A stretch of DNA of 64,000 bases from Lachnospiraceae bacterium (GCA_022845955.1 AP025576.1:2728001-2792000); one strand, 5' to 3'. Positions 52,468-62,287 are shown, numbered from the stretch's first letter. Notes: generated by a model from the sequence alone, not told the origin. Made by a program: numbers and translations.

Positions 52468-52989
52468 ATGTTTGAGAAGTTTTATCCGGACAGCTATGTG
52501 GAAAGTGCTTATGTAATAGACTATGAGGGGCTGTATAAGAAGGGTTACAGAGGTATTATATTTGATATTGATAATACGCTTGTGCCGCACGGAGCGCCGG
52601 CAGATGACAGAAGCATCGCACTTTTTAAACGGCTGAAGGGCATTGGTTATGAATGCCTTCTGCTATCCAATAATAAGGAGCCACGGGTAAAAATGTTCAA
52701 CGATGCGGTACATGTGAATTATATATACAAAGCCGGTAAGCCGGGCATCAAAAATTATGAACGGGCGATGGACAAGATGGGGACGGATGACGTCAATACC
52801 TTTTTTGTGGGCGATCAGCTGTTTACCGATGTATGGGGAGCAAGAAAAGCGGGGCTTTACAGCTATCTGGTGAAGCCGATTAATCCCCGGGAAGAGATTC
52901 AGATCGTGCTGAAACGCTATCTGGAGAAGATTGTCCTCCATTTTTATAAGAAAAAACGGGCGGCAGAAGGAGGAAAACAGCATGATTGA
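52468..52989 (+). CDS. yqeG: YqeG-family HAD-type phosphatase
   Basis: The 173-aa HAD superfamily IIIA protein has motif I FDIDNTLVPHG, motif II LSNN, a conserved Lys in KAGKPG, and the acidic motif VGDQLFTDVWGA. The true substrate is unknown. I chose ATG 52468 behind AGAAAGGGAG, giving the family N-terminus MFEKFYPD; an upstream ATG at 52414 would overlap the transporter ATPase by 4 nt and add 18 residues. It overlaps aroE by 8 nt. In Bacillus yqeG also sits close to aroE. Confidence 0.9.
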   Translation: MFEKFYPDSYVESAYVIDYEGLYKKGYRGIIFDIDNTLVPHGAPADDRSIALFKRLKGIGYECLLLSNNKEPRVKMFNDAVHVNYIYKAGKPGIKNYERAMDKMGTDDVNTFFVGDQLFTDVWGARKAGLYSYLVKPINPREEIQIVLKRYLEKIVLHFYKKKRAAEGGKQHD

Positions 52990-53887
52990 CGGCAAGACAA
53001 GAACCTGTGCCCTCTTGGGGAACCCGGTGGAGCATACTCTTTCCCCTGTCATCCATAACACCCTGGCAAAGCGATGCGGCATCAATATGGTCTATGTCCC
53101 ATTCCTGGTGGAAGGGGAACAGGTACGTCAGGCCGTTGAAGGCGCGTGGGCGCTGAACCTGCTCGGGGTAAATGTTACGGTGCCGCACAAAAGCGCGGTA
53201 ATCCCCTTTTTATCCGGGATAGACAGGGAGGCATCCTGTATCGGGGCGGTAAATACCCTGGTCAGGACAGAACAGGGCTTTTGCGGATACAATACCGACT
53301 TGTCCGGATTGTACAGGGCCCTTTTGGCGGAAGGAATTTCGGTTTCCGGCGAGGAGGTAATCCTGCTGGGAGCGGGGGGCGCGGCAAGGGCGGCGGCTTT
53401 TTTGTGCGCTCTGCGCGGGGCCAAACAGGTATATCTTCTGAACCGCAGCCTGGAAAAGGGAGAGGCGGTTGCCAGGGAGGTAAACGAAAAGGCGGGGAGA
53501 TGCTGCATCCGTGCGATGGGACTGGACGGCTGGAAACAGCTTGCAGGGGATCAATATCTGGTGATCCAGGGAACCTCCGTGGGTCTCGCTCCCCATACGG
53601 AGGAAGCGGTTATTGAGGATCCCGGTTTTTACCGGCTGGTACATACGGGATACGATTTGATTTACCGCCCCGCGGATACGAAATTCATGCGCCTTGTGAG
53701 AGCGGCGGGCGGAAAAGCCTGCAATGGCCTGAAGATGCTGTTGTTTCAGGGCGTGGAAGCCTTTGAACTATGGACCGGCGTTTCCGTCCGGGAAGAGGAT
53801 GCGGACTTTTGTTATGAACAGATGAAAAAGGTAACCGATCAACAAGCCTGGTCGGTTACGAAAAAGGAACCGGGAGAACATGAGTGA
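52982..53887 (+). CDS. aroE: shikimate dehydrogenase
   Basis: It reduces 3-dehydroshikimate with NADPH, step 4 of the shikimate pathway. The 301-aa protein has the substrate-binding HTLSPVIHNTL, the catalytic lysine in NVTVPHKSAV, GYNTDLSGL, and the nucleotide-binding LLGAGGAARAAAF. I chose ATG 52982 behind AGAAGGAGG; the frame can be extended upstream to 52931 but that overlaps yqeG. It overlaps aroK by 8 nt. Confidence 0.95.
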   Translation: MIDGKTRTCALLGNPVEHTLSPVIHNTLAKRCGINMVYVPFLVEGEQVRQAVEGAWALNLLGVNVTVPHKSAVIPFLSGIDREASCIGAVNTLVRTEQGFCGYNTDLSGLYRALLAEGISVSGEEVILLGAGGAARAAAFLCALRGAKQVYLLNRSLEKGEAVAREVNEKAGRCCIRAMGLDGWKQLAGDQYLVIQGTSVGLAPHTEEAVIEDPGFYRLVHTGYDLIYRPADTKFMRLVRAAGGKACNGLKMLLFQGVEAFELWTGVSVREEDADFCYEQMKKVTDQQAWSVTKKEPGEHE

Positions 53888-54434
53888 CAGGAAGAAAAAT
53901 ATTATTCTGACAGGTTTTATGGGAAGCGGGAAAACCACCGTGGGAATCCGGCTTTCCTACCGGCTGCGTCAGCAGCTGGTGGATACGGACCGCCTGATCG
54001 AAAAGGAAGAAGGCAGGAGCATTTCTGAAATATTTGCCGGGCAGGGCGAAGAGGGGTTCCGGAGAATGGAAACGGCGGCGCTGAAAAGCCTTCTGGAAAC
54101 GGAAGGAGAGCAGATCATCTCCACCGGGGGCGGACTTCCTATGCGGGAGGAAAACCGGATGCTGCTGAAAGAGCTGGGGACGGTGGTGTTTCTGCGCGTG
54201 AGCGCGGAAACGGTCTATGAGCGGCTGAAGGGAGATGATACCCGCCCCCTTCTGCAGAAGGAAAACCCCATGGAAGAAATCAGGAGGCTTCTGGAAATCA
54301 GGAACCCTGTTTACCAGGCGGCCGCCGATATTACGGTCGATGTGGACGGTAAGGATTTTGAGGAGATTATCGGAGAAATCGCCGGCATAGTCGGCGGGGA
54401 AAAGGAGACGGCGGATGAAAATACTTGTGATTAA
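53880..54434 (+). CDS. aroK: shikimate kinase
   Basis: It phosphorylates shikimate with ATP. The 184-aa P-loop kinase has GFMGSGKTT, the shikimate-binding DTD, the FRRMET arginine and the STGGGLPM loop. A LID region with DDTRPLL carries the catalytic Arg. It starts inside aroE and overlaps aroQ by 20 nt, giving a tightly coupled aroE-aroK-aroQ set. Confidence 0.95.
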   Translation: MSDRKKNIILTGFMGSGKTTVGIRLSYRLRQQLVDTDRLIEKEEGRSISEIFAGQGEEGFRRMETAALKSLLETEGEQIISTGGGLPMREENRMLLKELGTVVFLRVSAETVYERLKGDDTRPLLQKENPMEEIRRLLEIRNPVYQAAADITVDVDGKDFEEIIGEIAGIVGGEKETADENTCD

Positions 54435-54861
54435 CGGCCCTAATTTAAATTTCCTGGGAATCCGGGAAAAAGCGATTTATGGAAATCAGGATTATAATTA
54501 CCTTCTGAAGCTTCTTGAAAAGAAGGGGAAGGAAACAGGCAGCCAGGTGACCGTGTTCCAGAGCAATCATGAAGGCGCTATTATCGACAGGCTGCAGGAG
54601 GCCTATTTTGACGGAACCGAAGGGATCGTCATCAATCCGGGCGCGTTCACCCATTACAGCTACGCCATACGGGATGCTCTTTCCAGCATCACGGTACCCA
54701 AGGTGGAAATCCACATTTCCGATATCACCAAACGGGAAGAGTTCCGCAAAATATCGGTCACGGCTCCGGCCTGCGACAAACAAATTTACGGCCGGGGGCT
54801 TGACGGCTACCTCCAGGCGATTGATTTCATTCTTGCAGGCGCAAAGGGCCGTGAATGGTGA
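54415..54861 (+). CDS. aroQ: type II 3-dehydroquinate dehydratase
   Basis: It dehydrates 3-dehydroquinate, step 3 of the shikimate pathway, as a dodecamer. The 148-aa protein has NGPNLNFLGIRE, the catalytic tyrosine region IYGNQDY, SNHEGAIIDRLQ, INPGAFTHYSYAIRDAL and VEIHISDITKREEFR. Two positions differ from the usual motif (AFTHYS for AYTHTS; HISDITKREE for HLSNVHAREE), but the Tyr and His are kept. A 110-nt gap follows before efp. Confidence 0.93.
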   Translation: MKILVINGPNLNFLGIREKAIYGNQDYNYLLKLLEKKGKETGSQVTVFQSNHEGAIIDRLQEAYFDGTEGIVINPGAFTHYSYAIRDALSSITVPKVEIHISDITKREEFRKISVTAPACDKQIYGRGLDGYLQAIDFILAGAKGREW

Positions 54862-54970
54862 CCCGGGATCCGGGGAAAAGCAGATTCTGTAAAAAAACAG
54901 TTGAAAAAAGAGAAATTTTATTATAAACTAGTAGAGAATTAAACGCGAAAATTTAGGAGGAAGATTTTTT

Positions 54971-55528
54971 ATGATTTCTGCAGGTGATTTCAGAAATGGT
55001 ATTACGATTGAAGTAGATAACAATATTTTTCAGATAATTGAGTTTCAGCATGTTAAGCCTGGTAAAGGCGCCGCTTTTGTACGGACAAAGCTGAAGAATA
55101 TCATTAACGGAGGTGTTGTAGAGAAGACCTTCCGGCCCACTGAAAAATTCCCGCAGGCACGTATTGATAGAAAAGATATGCAGTATTTATATTCTGACGG
55201 TGATTTATTTACTTTTATGGATATGGAAACCTATGATCAGGTAGCCCTTAATTCTGAAACGGTTGGAGATACATTGAAATTCGTAAAGGAAAATGAAGTC
55301 TGCAAGGTATGTTCCCATAACGGGAATGTTTTTGCAGTTGAGCCTCCGCTTTTCGTTGAGTTGGAGATTACCGAGACAGAACCCGGATTCAAGGGCGATA
55401 CCGCTACAGGCGCGTCCAAGCCCGCAACTGTTGAAACCGGAGCTGTTGTATATGTGCCTCTGTTCGTAAACCAGGGTGACCGGATTAAAATCGACACCAG
55501 AACTGGCGAATATCTTTCCAGAGCATAA
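54971..55528 (+). CDS. efp: translation elongation factor P
   Basis: EF-P relieves ribosome stalling at polyproline. The 185-aa three-domain protein has Lys32 at the tip of the loop [11 protein letters not shown], the residue modified in Bacillus EF-P, and the C-terminal signature [17 protein letters not shown]. It starts behind TTTAGGAGGAAG. A weak promoter-like TTGAAA and TATAAA (15-nt spacing) lies at 54901-54927. A terminator follows. Confidence 0.96.
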   Translation: MISAGDFRNGITIEVDNNIFQIIEFQHVKPGKGAAFVRTKLKNIINGGVVEKTFRPTEKFPQARIDRKDMQYLYSDGDLFTFMDMETYDQVALNSETVGDTLKFVKENEVCKVCSHNGNVFAVEPPLFVELEITETEPGFKGDTATGASKPATVETGAVVYVPLFVNQGDRIKIDTRTGEYLSRA

Positions 55529-55560
55529 TACGGACAGGCATAATTCTATTATTAGCCTAT

Positions 55561-55606
55561 AAGACAATGAGATTTCTGCTTGGCAGAGTTTTCATTGTCT
55601 TTTTTA
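55561..55606 (+). terminator. terminator after efp
   Basis: AAGACAATGA pairs with TCATTGTCTT, with inner CTGC/GCAG pairing, and is followed by six T. Confidence 0.88.
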
Positions 55607-55678
55607 TTGAGGAAGGGAAGAAAAAAGCGGATTGTGGGAAGACTGTTGCCTTATAACAAGGTAAAGAGAGGAAAAGGA

Positions 55679-56668
55679 ATGGAATTTGATAAGTTTCTGG
55701 AAAAAGTTAAAAATGCCGTACAGGCTTATTTTGGTGATAAAATCCACCTGACCGTAAGCAATGTGCTGAAAAATAACGGCGTGACCCTGAGCGGCCTGAT
55801 TTTCATGAATGAGGAAAGCGATGTGGCTTCCACAATCTATTTGAACGGGCTTTATGAGGAATATGGCCAGGGAAAGCCCTTCAGTGAAATAATCCGCCAG
55901 ATTTGCAGCATTTATGAAGAAAATAAACCGGAGCCGGACTTGAATATGGACTTTTTCCATGAGTACGTAAGGGTAAAGCCCAAGCTGGCATGCCGGCTGA
56001 TTAATTATGAGAAGAACAGGCAGCTGCTGAATAAGGTTCCCCACAGGAAATTCATGGATCTGGCCGTTGTTTACTGCTGTATCCTGATGAGCGACCGGAT
56101 GGGCTGCGCCTGTATCCTGATCAATGAAAGCCATACGGATCTGTGGGAGGTAACGGAGGAACAGCTCTGGCAGGATGCCATGGAAAATATGCCCAGGATA
56201 CTTCCTCCGGAGATTTCCTCCATGGATGATTTTATGTTTGATATCATCCGGAAGGCTGTGCAGGACCGGATGGCAGAAACCGTGGAAATGGAGAATCCGG
56301 AAGAGGACGAGGACGGCTGTCTGGCTATTCTGGACGGCGTTGCGGATTTTCTTGTGGGATGGCCCAAAAGGGAAAATTCGGAAAGGAAGATGTATATACT
56401 GACAAATAAACAACATTTTTATGGAGCCGCATCCGTCCTGTATCCGGAGGTGCTGGAAAAATACGCCAATGAATTCGGCCATGATTTTTATATTTTTCCC
56501 AGCTCCGTACATGAGGTAATCCTGCTGGCTGATACGGGAGTGGAAAATAAAGAACACCTGTATGATATGGTGCGCGAGGTGAACGGCCAGAATGTGCCGC
56601 AGGAAGAGCTTTTATCCGATAATGTCTATTATTTTTGCCGTGAAAGCGGCAGGATAACTATTCTTTGA
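55679..56668 (+). CDS. DUF5688 family protein, unknown function
   Basis: The 329-aa soluble protein has no signal peptide or membrane segment. The N-terminal stretch with VSNVLKNNGVTLSGLIF and the acidic, Glu/Asp-rich body are typical of DUF5688 proteins, which are abundant in Lachnospiraceae and have no known role. The C-terminal half (about 215-329) contains LTNKQHFYGAASVLYPEVLE and DFYIFPSSVHEVILL, both conserved in the family as far as I recall. I chose ATG 55679 behind AGAGAGGAAAAGG; the longer frame from 55580 starts inside the efp terminator. It stands alone before the tRNA. Confidence 0.8.
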   Translation: MEFDKFLEKVKNAVQAYFGDKIHLTVSNVLKNNGVTLSGLIFMNEESDVASTIYLNGLYEEYGQGKPFSEIIRQICSIYEENKPEPDLNMDFFHEYVRVKPKLACRLINYEKNRQLLNKVPHRKFMDLAVVYCCILMSDRMGCACILINESHTDLWEVTEEQLWQDAMENMPRILPPEISSMDDFMFDIIRKAVQDRMAETVEMENPEEDEDGCLAILDGVADFLVGWPKRENSERKMYILTNKQHFYGAASVLYPEVLEKYANEFGHDFYIFPSSVHEVILLADTGVENKEHLYDMVREVNGQNVPQEELLSDNVYYFCRESGRITIL

Positions 56669-56724
56669 TATTCTGATTATTTCTTAAAATGATCTAAAAA
56701 TTCTTTTTTTTCCAAAATGTGGTC

Positions 56725-56753
56725 TGGACATCCGGGGAAAGTTATGCTAATAT
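56725..56753 (+). promoter_or_regulatory. putative tRNA-Arg promoter
   Basis: TGGACA and TAATAT are separated by 17 nt, about 60 nt upstream of the mature tRNA 5' end. Confidence 0.5.
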
Positions 56754-56815
56754 ATGTCAGAGCGATGCATGTAACAAGTTTGTAATAATTAACCAGTGCA
56801 TCACCATATGCTTAT

Positions 56816-56887
56816 GCACCCGTAGTCTAATGGATAGAACGGAGGCCTCCGACGCCTTTAATGCAGGTTCGATTCCTGTCGGGTGCA
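56816..56887 (+). tRNA. tRNA-Arg (anticodon CCG)
   Basis: The cloverleaf reads clearly. The acceptor GCACCCG pairs with CGGGTGC and the discriminator is A. The anticodon stem GAGGC/GCCTT encloses the loop CTCCGAC with anticodon CCG at 56849-56851, reading CGG. The T stem GCAGG/CCTGT encloses TTCGATT. The CCA end is not encoded. A hairpin (GGCATA...TATGCC) lies just downstream near 56900-56930. Confidence 0.95.
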
Positions 56888-56987
56888 TTTGTGTCACTCT
56901 GGCATATATTTCCCTTCAGGGAAAGTATGCCGGCCCGGTGGCGGATGAGAATTTTACGGCTTTTGTATTAAGAATGAAGGTGTGATA

Positions 56988-58343
56988 TTGAGCGAAGAAC
57001 AAAAAGATAAAAAGGAAACCTCCAAACCGGAGGGTACCCCCAATGAGTTTTTGGAACTTCTGAAAAAGAACAAGAAATCGCTGGCTGTTATCGTAGTGAT
57101 TGCAGTTGTGCTTCTGGGAATCGGCATTTTGCTCGGATCCCTGATAGGAAGCAGTACCGGTAAAAATAAAAACCTGCAGGCGGAAGCCCAGCCCGCGGAA
57201 TCGACGGAAGCCCAGACGGAGACAGCGGTGCCGGATGTGCCTCTGGAAGAAAATGCAAACCCCGAAGTCAATGCCCTGATGGAAAAATATTATCAGGCGG
57301 CGGCATCGGGAGATATCGATACCATTAATACCCTGAAGGATTATTCGGACCAGGCTGAATTGCTCCGGATTCAGGAAAAGAGCAAATACCTGGAAAGCTA
57401 TGATGATATTAACTGCTATACCAAGCCGGGGCCGGAAGCCGATTCGTATGTGGTTTACGTTACCTATTATGCCAAGTTCCGCGACATAGAGCAGAAGGTT
57501 ACCGGGCTTAATACGTATATTGTGTGCAAGAAGGACGATGGAAGCTATTACATCCATGACTGCTCGGAAGATGAATCCATGAAGGAATACCGGACGAATG
57601 TAACCAAGCAGGACGATGTGGTGGATCTGTTTAACCGGGTTCAGGTGGAATACAATGAGGCGGTTACTGAGAATGAAGAATTGGCGGCGTTCCTCACGGA
57701 GCTTTCAGAGAGCCTGAAGACTGCGGTGGGTGATGCTCTTGCGGAAGCGGAGACAGCCGTTCAGACAGAGACGGCGGAAGAGGCTGGTACCGAACAGCCG
57801 GCTGATGCCGGAGAAGCACAGACCGCATCCCGCGTGAAGGCTACGGATGTGGTGAATATCCGGAAGTCGGACAGCGAGACAGCGGACAGCCTTGGCAAAG
57901 CGCAGGTGGGAGAAGAGTTTGCTCTTCTGGAAAACCGTGCGAACGGCTGGTCTAAAATTGAATTTGACGGACAGGAAGCCTATATTAAATCGGAGTTCCT
58001 GGAGCCTGCGGAGGAAGCTCCGGCAGAAAATGAACCGGCGGAGGATACCCCGGCTGCAGAGAACACAGGGGAACAGGAAGCGGCTGGAAATGCCAATACG
58101 GATAATCCTGTTTCGGCTCCCGGAGCGGGCGATGGTGCGGCTTCTGTGGATGTGCCTAACAGCGGAACCTATCGTCTGACCACTACCGTAAATATCCGTA
58201 AATCGGCAAGTGAGACAGCGGACAGGCTTGGTGTGGGATACTACGGTGATGAAGTGGAAATCCTGATGAAACAGGCTGACGGCTGGACTAAAGTAAAATT
58301 TAAGGGCGAAACCGGATATATCAAGACAGATATCTTAAAGTAA
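56988..58343 (+). CDS. membrane-anchored protein with two SH3-like domains
   Basis: The 451-aa protein has a charged cytoplasmic N-terminus (about 29 residues), one membrane helix (about 30-52) and an extracellular part. An NTF2-like region (about 90-215, with VNALMEKYYQAAASGDIDT) follows. Then come two bacterial SH3 domains (about 280-341 and 394-451), each with the VNIRKS...ETAD motif, separated by a Glu/Ala/Pro-rich linker. SH3b domains often bind cell wall, so a surface or envelope role is likely. I chose TTG 56988, 7 nt after GAAGG; GTG 56982 is too close to that site. Confidence 0.82.
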   Translation: MSEEQKDKKETSKPEGTPNEFLELLKKNKKSLAVIVVIAVVLLGIGILLGSLIGSSTGKNKNLQAEAQPAESTEAQTETAVPDVPLEENANPEVNALMEKYYQAAASGDIDTINTLKDYSDQAELLRIQEKSKYLESYDDINCYTKPGPEADSYVVYVTYYAKFRDIEQKVTGLNTYIVCKKDDGSYYIHDCSEDESMKEYRTNVTKQDDVVDLFNRVQVEYNEAVTENEELAAFLTELSESLKTAVGDALAEAETAVQTETAEEAGTEQPADAGEAQTASRVKATDVVNIRKSDSETADSLGKAQVGEEFALLENRANGWSKIEFDGQEAYIKSEFLEPAEEAPAENEPAEDTPAAENTGEQEAAGNANTDNPVSAPGAGDGAASVDVPNSGTYRLTTTVNIRKSASETADRLGVGYYGDEVEILMKQADGWTKVKFKGETGYIKTDILK

Positions 58344-58389
58344 GTATAACAAATGTCTGTGAAAGACATTGGAATAAGGAACCCATTTA

Positions 58390-58430
58390 CCGGGAATACT
58401 TTTTAAAATAAAAGTATTCCCGGTTTTTTT
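58390..58430 (+). terminator. terminator after the SH3-domain gene
   Basis: CCGGGAATACTTTT pairs with AAAAGTATTCCCGG around a short loop, followed by seven T. Confidence 0.92.
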
Positions 58431-58481
58431 GAACATAAAGAAGTCAGGCTTTTGTTCAACCGGCGAAGGGAGGCAGAAAAG

Positions 58482-58913
58482 ATGCGCGGTGATGATGCGG
58501 CAATTTACAGAGAGATCCAAAAAAATGCGGAAATGGGAATCAAAGCGATCGAAACTTTATCCCCAAAGCTGTCCGATGATGCCTTTGCTTTGCAGCTGAG
58601 CAGGCAGGAATTGAAATATTCAGAGCTGAGGGACAAGGCCCGTCGTGAGATGCTGGAAGGAAGAGGGGAGAACTACCAGGCGAACGGCGTATCGGATTTG
58701 ATGCTGAAGGGCAGCATACAGGCCAATACGCTTCTTAACACCAGCACCAGCCATATTGCCGAGCTTATGATTAAGGGAAGCAGCAGAGGGCTGACAAGTA
58801 TGTGGAAGGCCCTGAACCACTTTGGGAATGCAGGGAATGAAAGCACGGAATTGGCCCGTGAGCTTATGGATTTTGAAGAAGAAACCATTGAAAAGCTGAA
58901 AAAGTATCTATAA
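58482..58913 (+). CDS. small helical hypothetical protein
   Basis: The 143-aa soluble protein is predicted almost entirely helical and acidic, without cysteines, signal peptide or membrane segment. It contains NAEMGIKAIETLSPKLSDD near the start and a repeated pattern of MLKGS/MIKGSSRG segments (about 66-105). I do not recognise a named family, though similar short proteins occur in Lachnospiraceae. ATG 58482 follows GAAGGGAGG. It is flanked by a terminator upstream and the gdhA promoter downstream, so it is probably monocistronic. Confidence 0.7.
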   Translation: MRGDDAAIYREIQKNAEMGIKAIETLSPKLSDDAFALQLSRQELKYSELRDKARREMLEGRGENYQANGVSDLMLKGSIQANTLLNTSTSHIAELMIKGSSRGLTSMWKALNHFGNAGNESTELARELMDFEEETIEKLKKYL

Positions 58914-58959
58914 TAAGGTGTTTTTTGGCAAATTTCGTCAAGTTAACGTAATAAAGTAC

Positions 58960-58988
58960 TTGCATGCAGGCTTTATCCATTATATAAT
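58960..58988 (+). promoter_or_regulatory. gdhA promoter
   Basis: TTGCAT and a perfect TATAAT lie 17 nt apart, giving a leader of about 85 nt before gdhA. Confidence 0.8.
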
Positions 58989-58992
58989 AATA

Positions 58993-60415
<1,423 letters not shown>

Positions 60416-60426
60416 GATAACCTCAT

Positions 60427-60473
60427 CCCCCCGGGAACTCAGTGTTTCCGGGGGGTTCCTGTATTTGTTTTTT
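60427..60473 (+). terminator. terminator after gdhA
   Basis: CCCCCCGGGAAC pairs with GTTTCCGGGGGG (one mismatch) and is followed by T-rich sequence ending in six T. Confidence 0.85.
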
Positions 60474-60484
60474 AGAGATAGCTG

Positions 60485-60557
60485 GTTACTGTTCACTCCG
60501 TGACCAGTAACATGCATAAATCCATTTAAAATCGCCTGCGGCGATGGGATTTATGCA
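60485..60557. repeat. composite palindromic repeat: diverged 27-bp copy C plus a second hairpin
   Basis: The first 27 bp (60485-60511) match the reverse complement of copy B at 19 of 27 positions and keep dyad symmetry. Immediately after, TGCATAAATCC pairs with GGATTTATGCA and ATCGCC pairs with GGCGAT around TGC (60513-60557). Together they form a two-hairpin unit of 73 bp. Confidence 0.6.
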
Positions 60558-60571
60558 CTCTTGAATCACTT

Positions 60572-60643
60572 GTGGGCCGTCTGGGTAAAGACGGCATGAA
60601 AGAAACGGACAAGGAAATTATCCGCATTATGACCGGCTGTTAA
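60572..60643 (+). pseudogene. 3' remnant of a second L-cysteine desulfidase (cyuA) gene
   Basis: Reading to the TAA at 60641-60643 gives VGRLGKDGMKETDKEIIRIM then TGC. The complete cyuA product at 35796-37079 ends ICRLGAKGMCETDEEIIRIM then THCD, so the match is strong over about 23 residues and stops at the gene's natural end. Upstream the similarity ends at the composite repeat. The fragment has no start, so it is a relic. Its end overlaps the stop of the opposite-strand XRE gene. Confidence 0.75.
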
Positions 60644-60882
60644 TCGTCGTCTGCCGTTCGGAAGAAATCGGAGAACTCCGCATGGAATACCTCTTTCATG
60701 GTCAGAAGCTCCTGTACACTGATATTCTGGATACCTGCTTCTATTTTTGCATAGGAACCCCTTGTAAGGCTGCAGCCTAAAAGCTGCAGCTTTGCTATTG
60801 TCTGCTCCTGGGTCAGACCGCAGGATCTGCGGAGAGTGCGTATATTGGCACCCAGAGAAAGATCGTGTTTTATTTTTTGCAT
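60640..60882 (-). CDS. small XRE-family (Cro/CI-type) transcriptional regulator
   Basis: The 80-aa protein is a single helix-turn-helix domain: LGANIRTLRRSCGLTQEQTI, then TRGSYAKIEAGIQNISVQEL. It has a short acidic tail. No phage or toxin genes accompany it. The start at 60882 follows GGGAGCAG on the minus strand. It lies between the cyuA relic and the 139-bp palindrome, so the locus looks rearranged. Confidence 0.82.
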   Translation of the reverse strand: MQKIKHDLSLGANIRTLRRSCGLTQEQTIAKLQLLGCSLTRGSYAKIEAGIQNISVQELLTMKEVFHAEFSDFFRTADDD

Positions 60883-60950
60883 AAAAACTGCTCCCTAGTG
60901 TGCTGTCTCGTTTTTCTCCGTCCTAACAGCACTGAATATATCGTGTTTAG

Positions 60951-61089
60951 TTCAGCCTCCGCCTCCGCTGCCTGCCCGCCTTTATAGAGTCTCGACGTAT
61001 GGAGCGATGCCGTAAGCTGTATGTAAATATCCGGCAGGCGGCTCCATAGAGACTCGGAAGGCGGGCAGGAAACGGGGACGGAGGCTGAA
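60951..61089. repeat. 139-bp imperfect palindrome
   Basis: The arms pair in perfect blocks: TTCAGCCTCCG with CGGAGGCTGAA (11 bp), CCTGCCCGCCTT with AAGGCGGGCAGG (12 bp), GAGTC with GACTC, TATGGAGC with GCTCCATA (8 bp), and GCCG with CGGC. Short mismatches separate the blocks, and the terminal loop is about 19 nt. It holds no frame of note and no target duplication that I can see. It may be a miniature mobile element or a structured RNA. Confidence 0.75.
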
Positions 61090-61222
61090 TGGTGTGAACC
61101 GTAACCAACGATAATCTCCCGATTCCTATTATTGGTATATATTATTGATTTTATTAAAAAAGTAGGATATAATTGCTCTAGTATTAGAGCAAAATTAAGA
61201 TGTGCCCGGGAAAGGTGTTGGA

Positions 61223-62287
61223 ATGATTGAAAAGGAATTATGCGGCTTAACAAAACAGTTGATGCTTCGTTGCCTGGGCGGGCACAGTTTGGGTGAAATC
61301 CAGGAAATTGCGGGATTTTTTACCAATAATTCCATCGTGATCGGGAGCCGGTCTGAAGAATTCTACACATCTGTAGAACAAATAAAAAATGATCTGGATA
61401 CTGATAAAGGGACGAATGGAAGAAATTATATATGCAGGCCGGTGAAAGAATGGTTTCAGAGCATTTCTCTGTCGGAAAAGGTGTTTTTGGTATGCGGCAA
61501 TGTCAAGTTTGAATTGCTGTTTGTATCCGGAAAGGAAGAAGAACCCAATGGGGATTCCAGGACAGGATTGTGGGAAAAGGAGGTACGGATCAGCGTGGTC
61601 TGGAAAGAGGAAGAAAGGGAATGCTCTGCTTCCGCAGAAGCAGAATGTCCCAATAAATTCCGGGTGGCGCATATCCACTTATCCCTTCCCGAGGAGGATG
61701 CGGCCCTGTACAGGAAGCCGGTCTGGAATGCGGAATCCTGTGAAGAATACCCTCCCGGCGGGCAGCAGAGGGAAGCGGCATATTACCGGAAACTGTCAGA
61801 AAGGGACTTGATGACCGGGCTGTATAACCGGGGGAGCTTTGAGCGGTATGTGAAGCGGCGGCTGAATGAAGCGGGCGGCGGGACCTTTTACATGATAGAT
61901 CTGGATGATTTTAAGGCGGTGAACGATACCTATGGACATGTGGCGGGCGACCGGGTGATTATGGGAATGGCGGAAATCCTCAGAGAAGTATTCGGTGAGG
62001 AGGCGGTCATAGGCCGGCTGGGGGGCGATGAGTTCGCCGTATTTGAGAATAAAAGCGATACGAGAAAGGAAGCGGAGGAAAAAGCGAGGAAAGCGATGGA
62101 GGCCTACCGGACCATGTCAGGGAGGTACGGAAATGAGGTGGTATTGAGCTGCTCCATCGGCCTGTACCGGGAAAAAGGGAACGAAACCTTTGAAAACCTG
62201 TACTCCCGTGCGGATGAAGCGCTATACTTCTCCAAAAACAGTTATAAAGGAACGTTCCACTGGTATTACCGTCAGGGCAGATCTTAA
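61223..62287 (+). CDS. GGDEF-domain protein, putative diguanylate cyclase
   Basis: The 354-aa protein probably makes cyclic di-GMP. The C-terminal GGDEF domain (about 190-354) starts DLMTGLYNRGSFERY and has the intact active site GRLGGDEFAVF (about 264-274). No RxxD inhibitory site precedes it, so product feedback may be absent. The N-terminal 190 residues look like an NTF2/SnoaL-type sensory domain, without membrane helices, so the enzyme is cytosolic. I chose ATG 61223 after AAAGGTGTTGG; GTG 61202 is possible. Confidence 0.85.
   Translation: MIEKELCGLTKQLMLRCLGGHSLGEIQEIAGFFTNNSIVIGSRSEEFYTSVEQIKNDLDTDKGTNGRNYICRPVKEWFQSISLSEKVFLVCGNVKFELLFVSGKEEEPNGDSRTGLWEKEVRISVVWKEEERECSASAEAECPNKFRVAHIHLSLPEEDAALYRKPVWNAESCEEYPPGGQQREAAYYRKLSERDLMTGLYNRGSFERYVKRRLNEAGGGTFYMIDLDDFKAVNDTYGHVAGDRVIMGMAEILREVFGEEAVIGRLGGDEFAVFENKSDTRKEAEEKARKAMEAYRTMSGRYGNEVVLSCSIGLYREKGNETFENLYSRADEALYFSKNSYKGTFHWYYRQGRS

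Noticed and set aside
60485..61089. Insertion sequence or phage remnant near the XRE gene
   Set aside because: No transposase or integrase coding fragment is present; only palindromes and one small regulator are seen.
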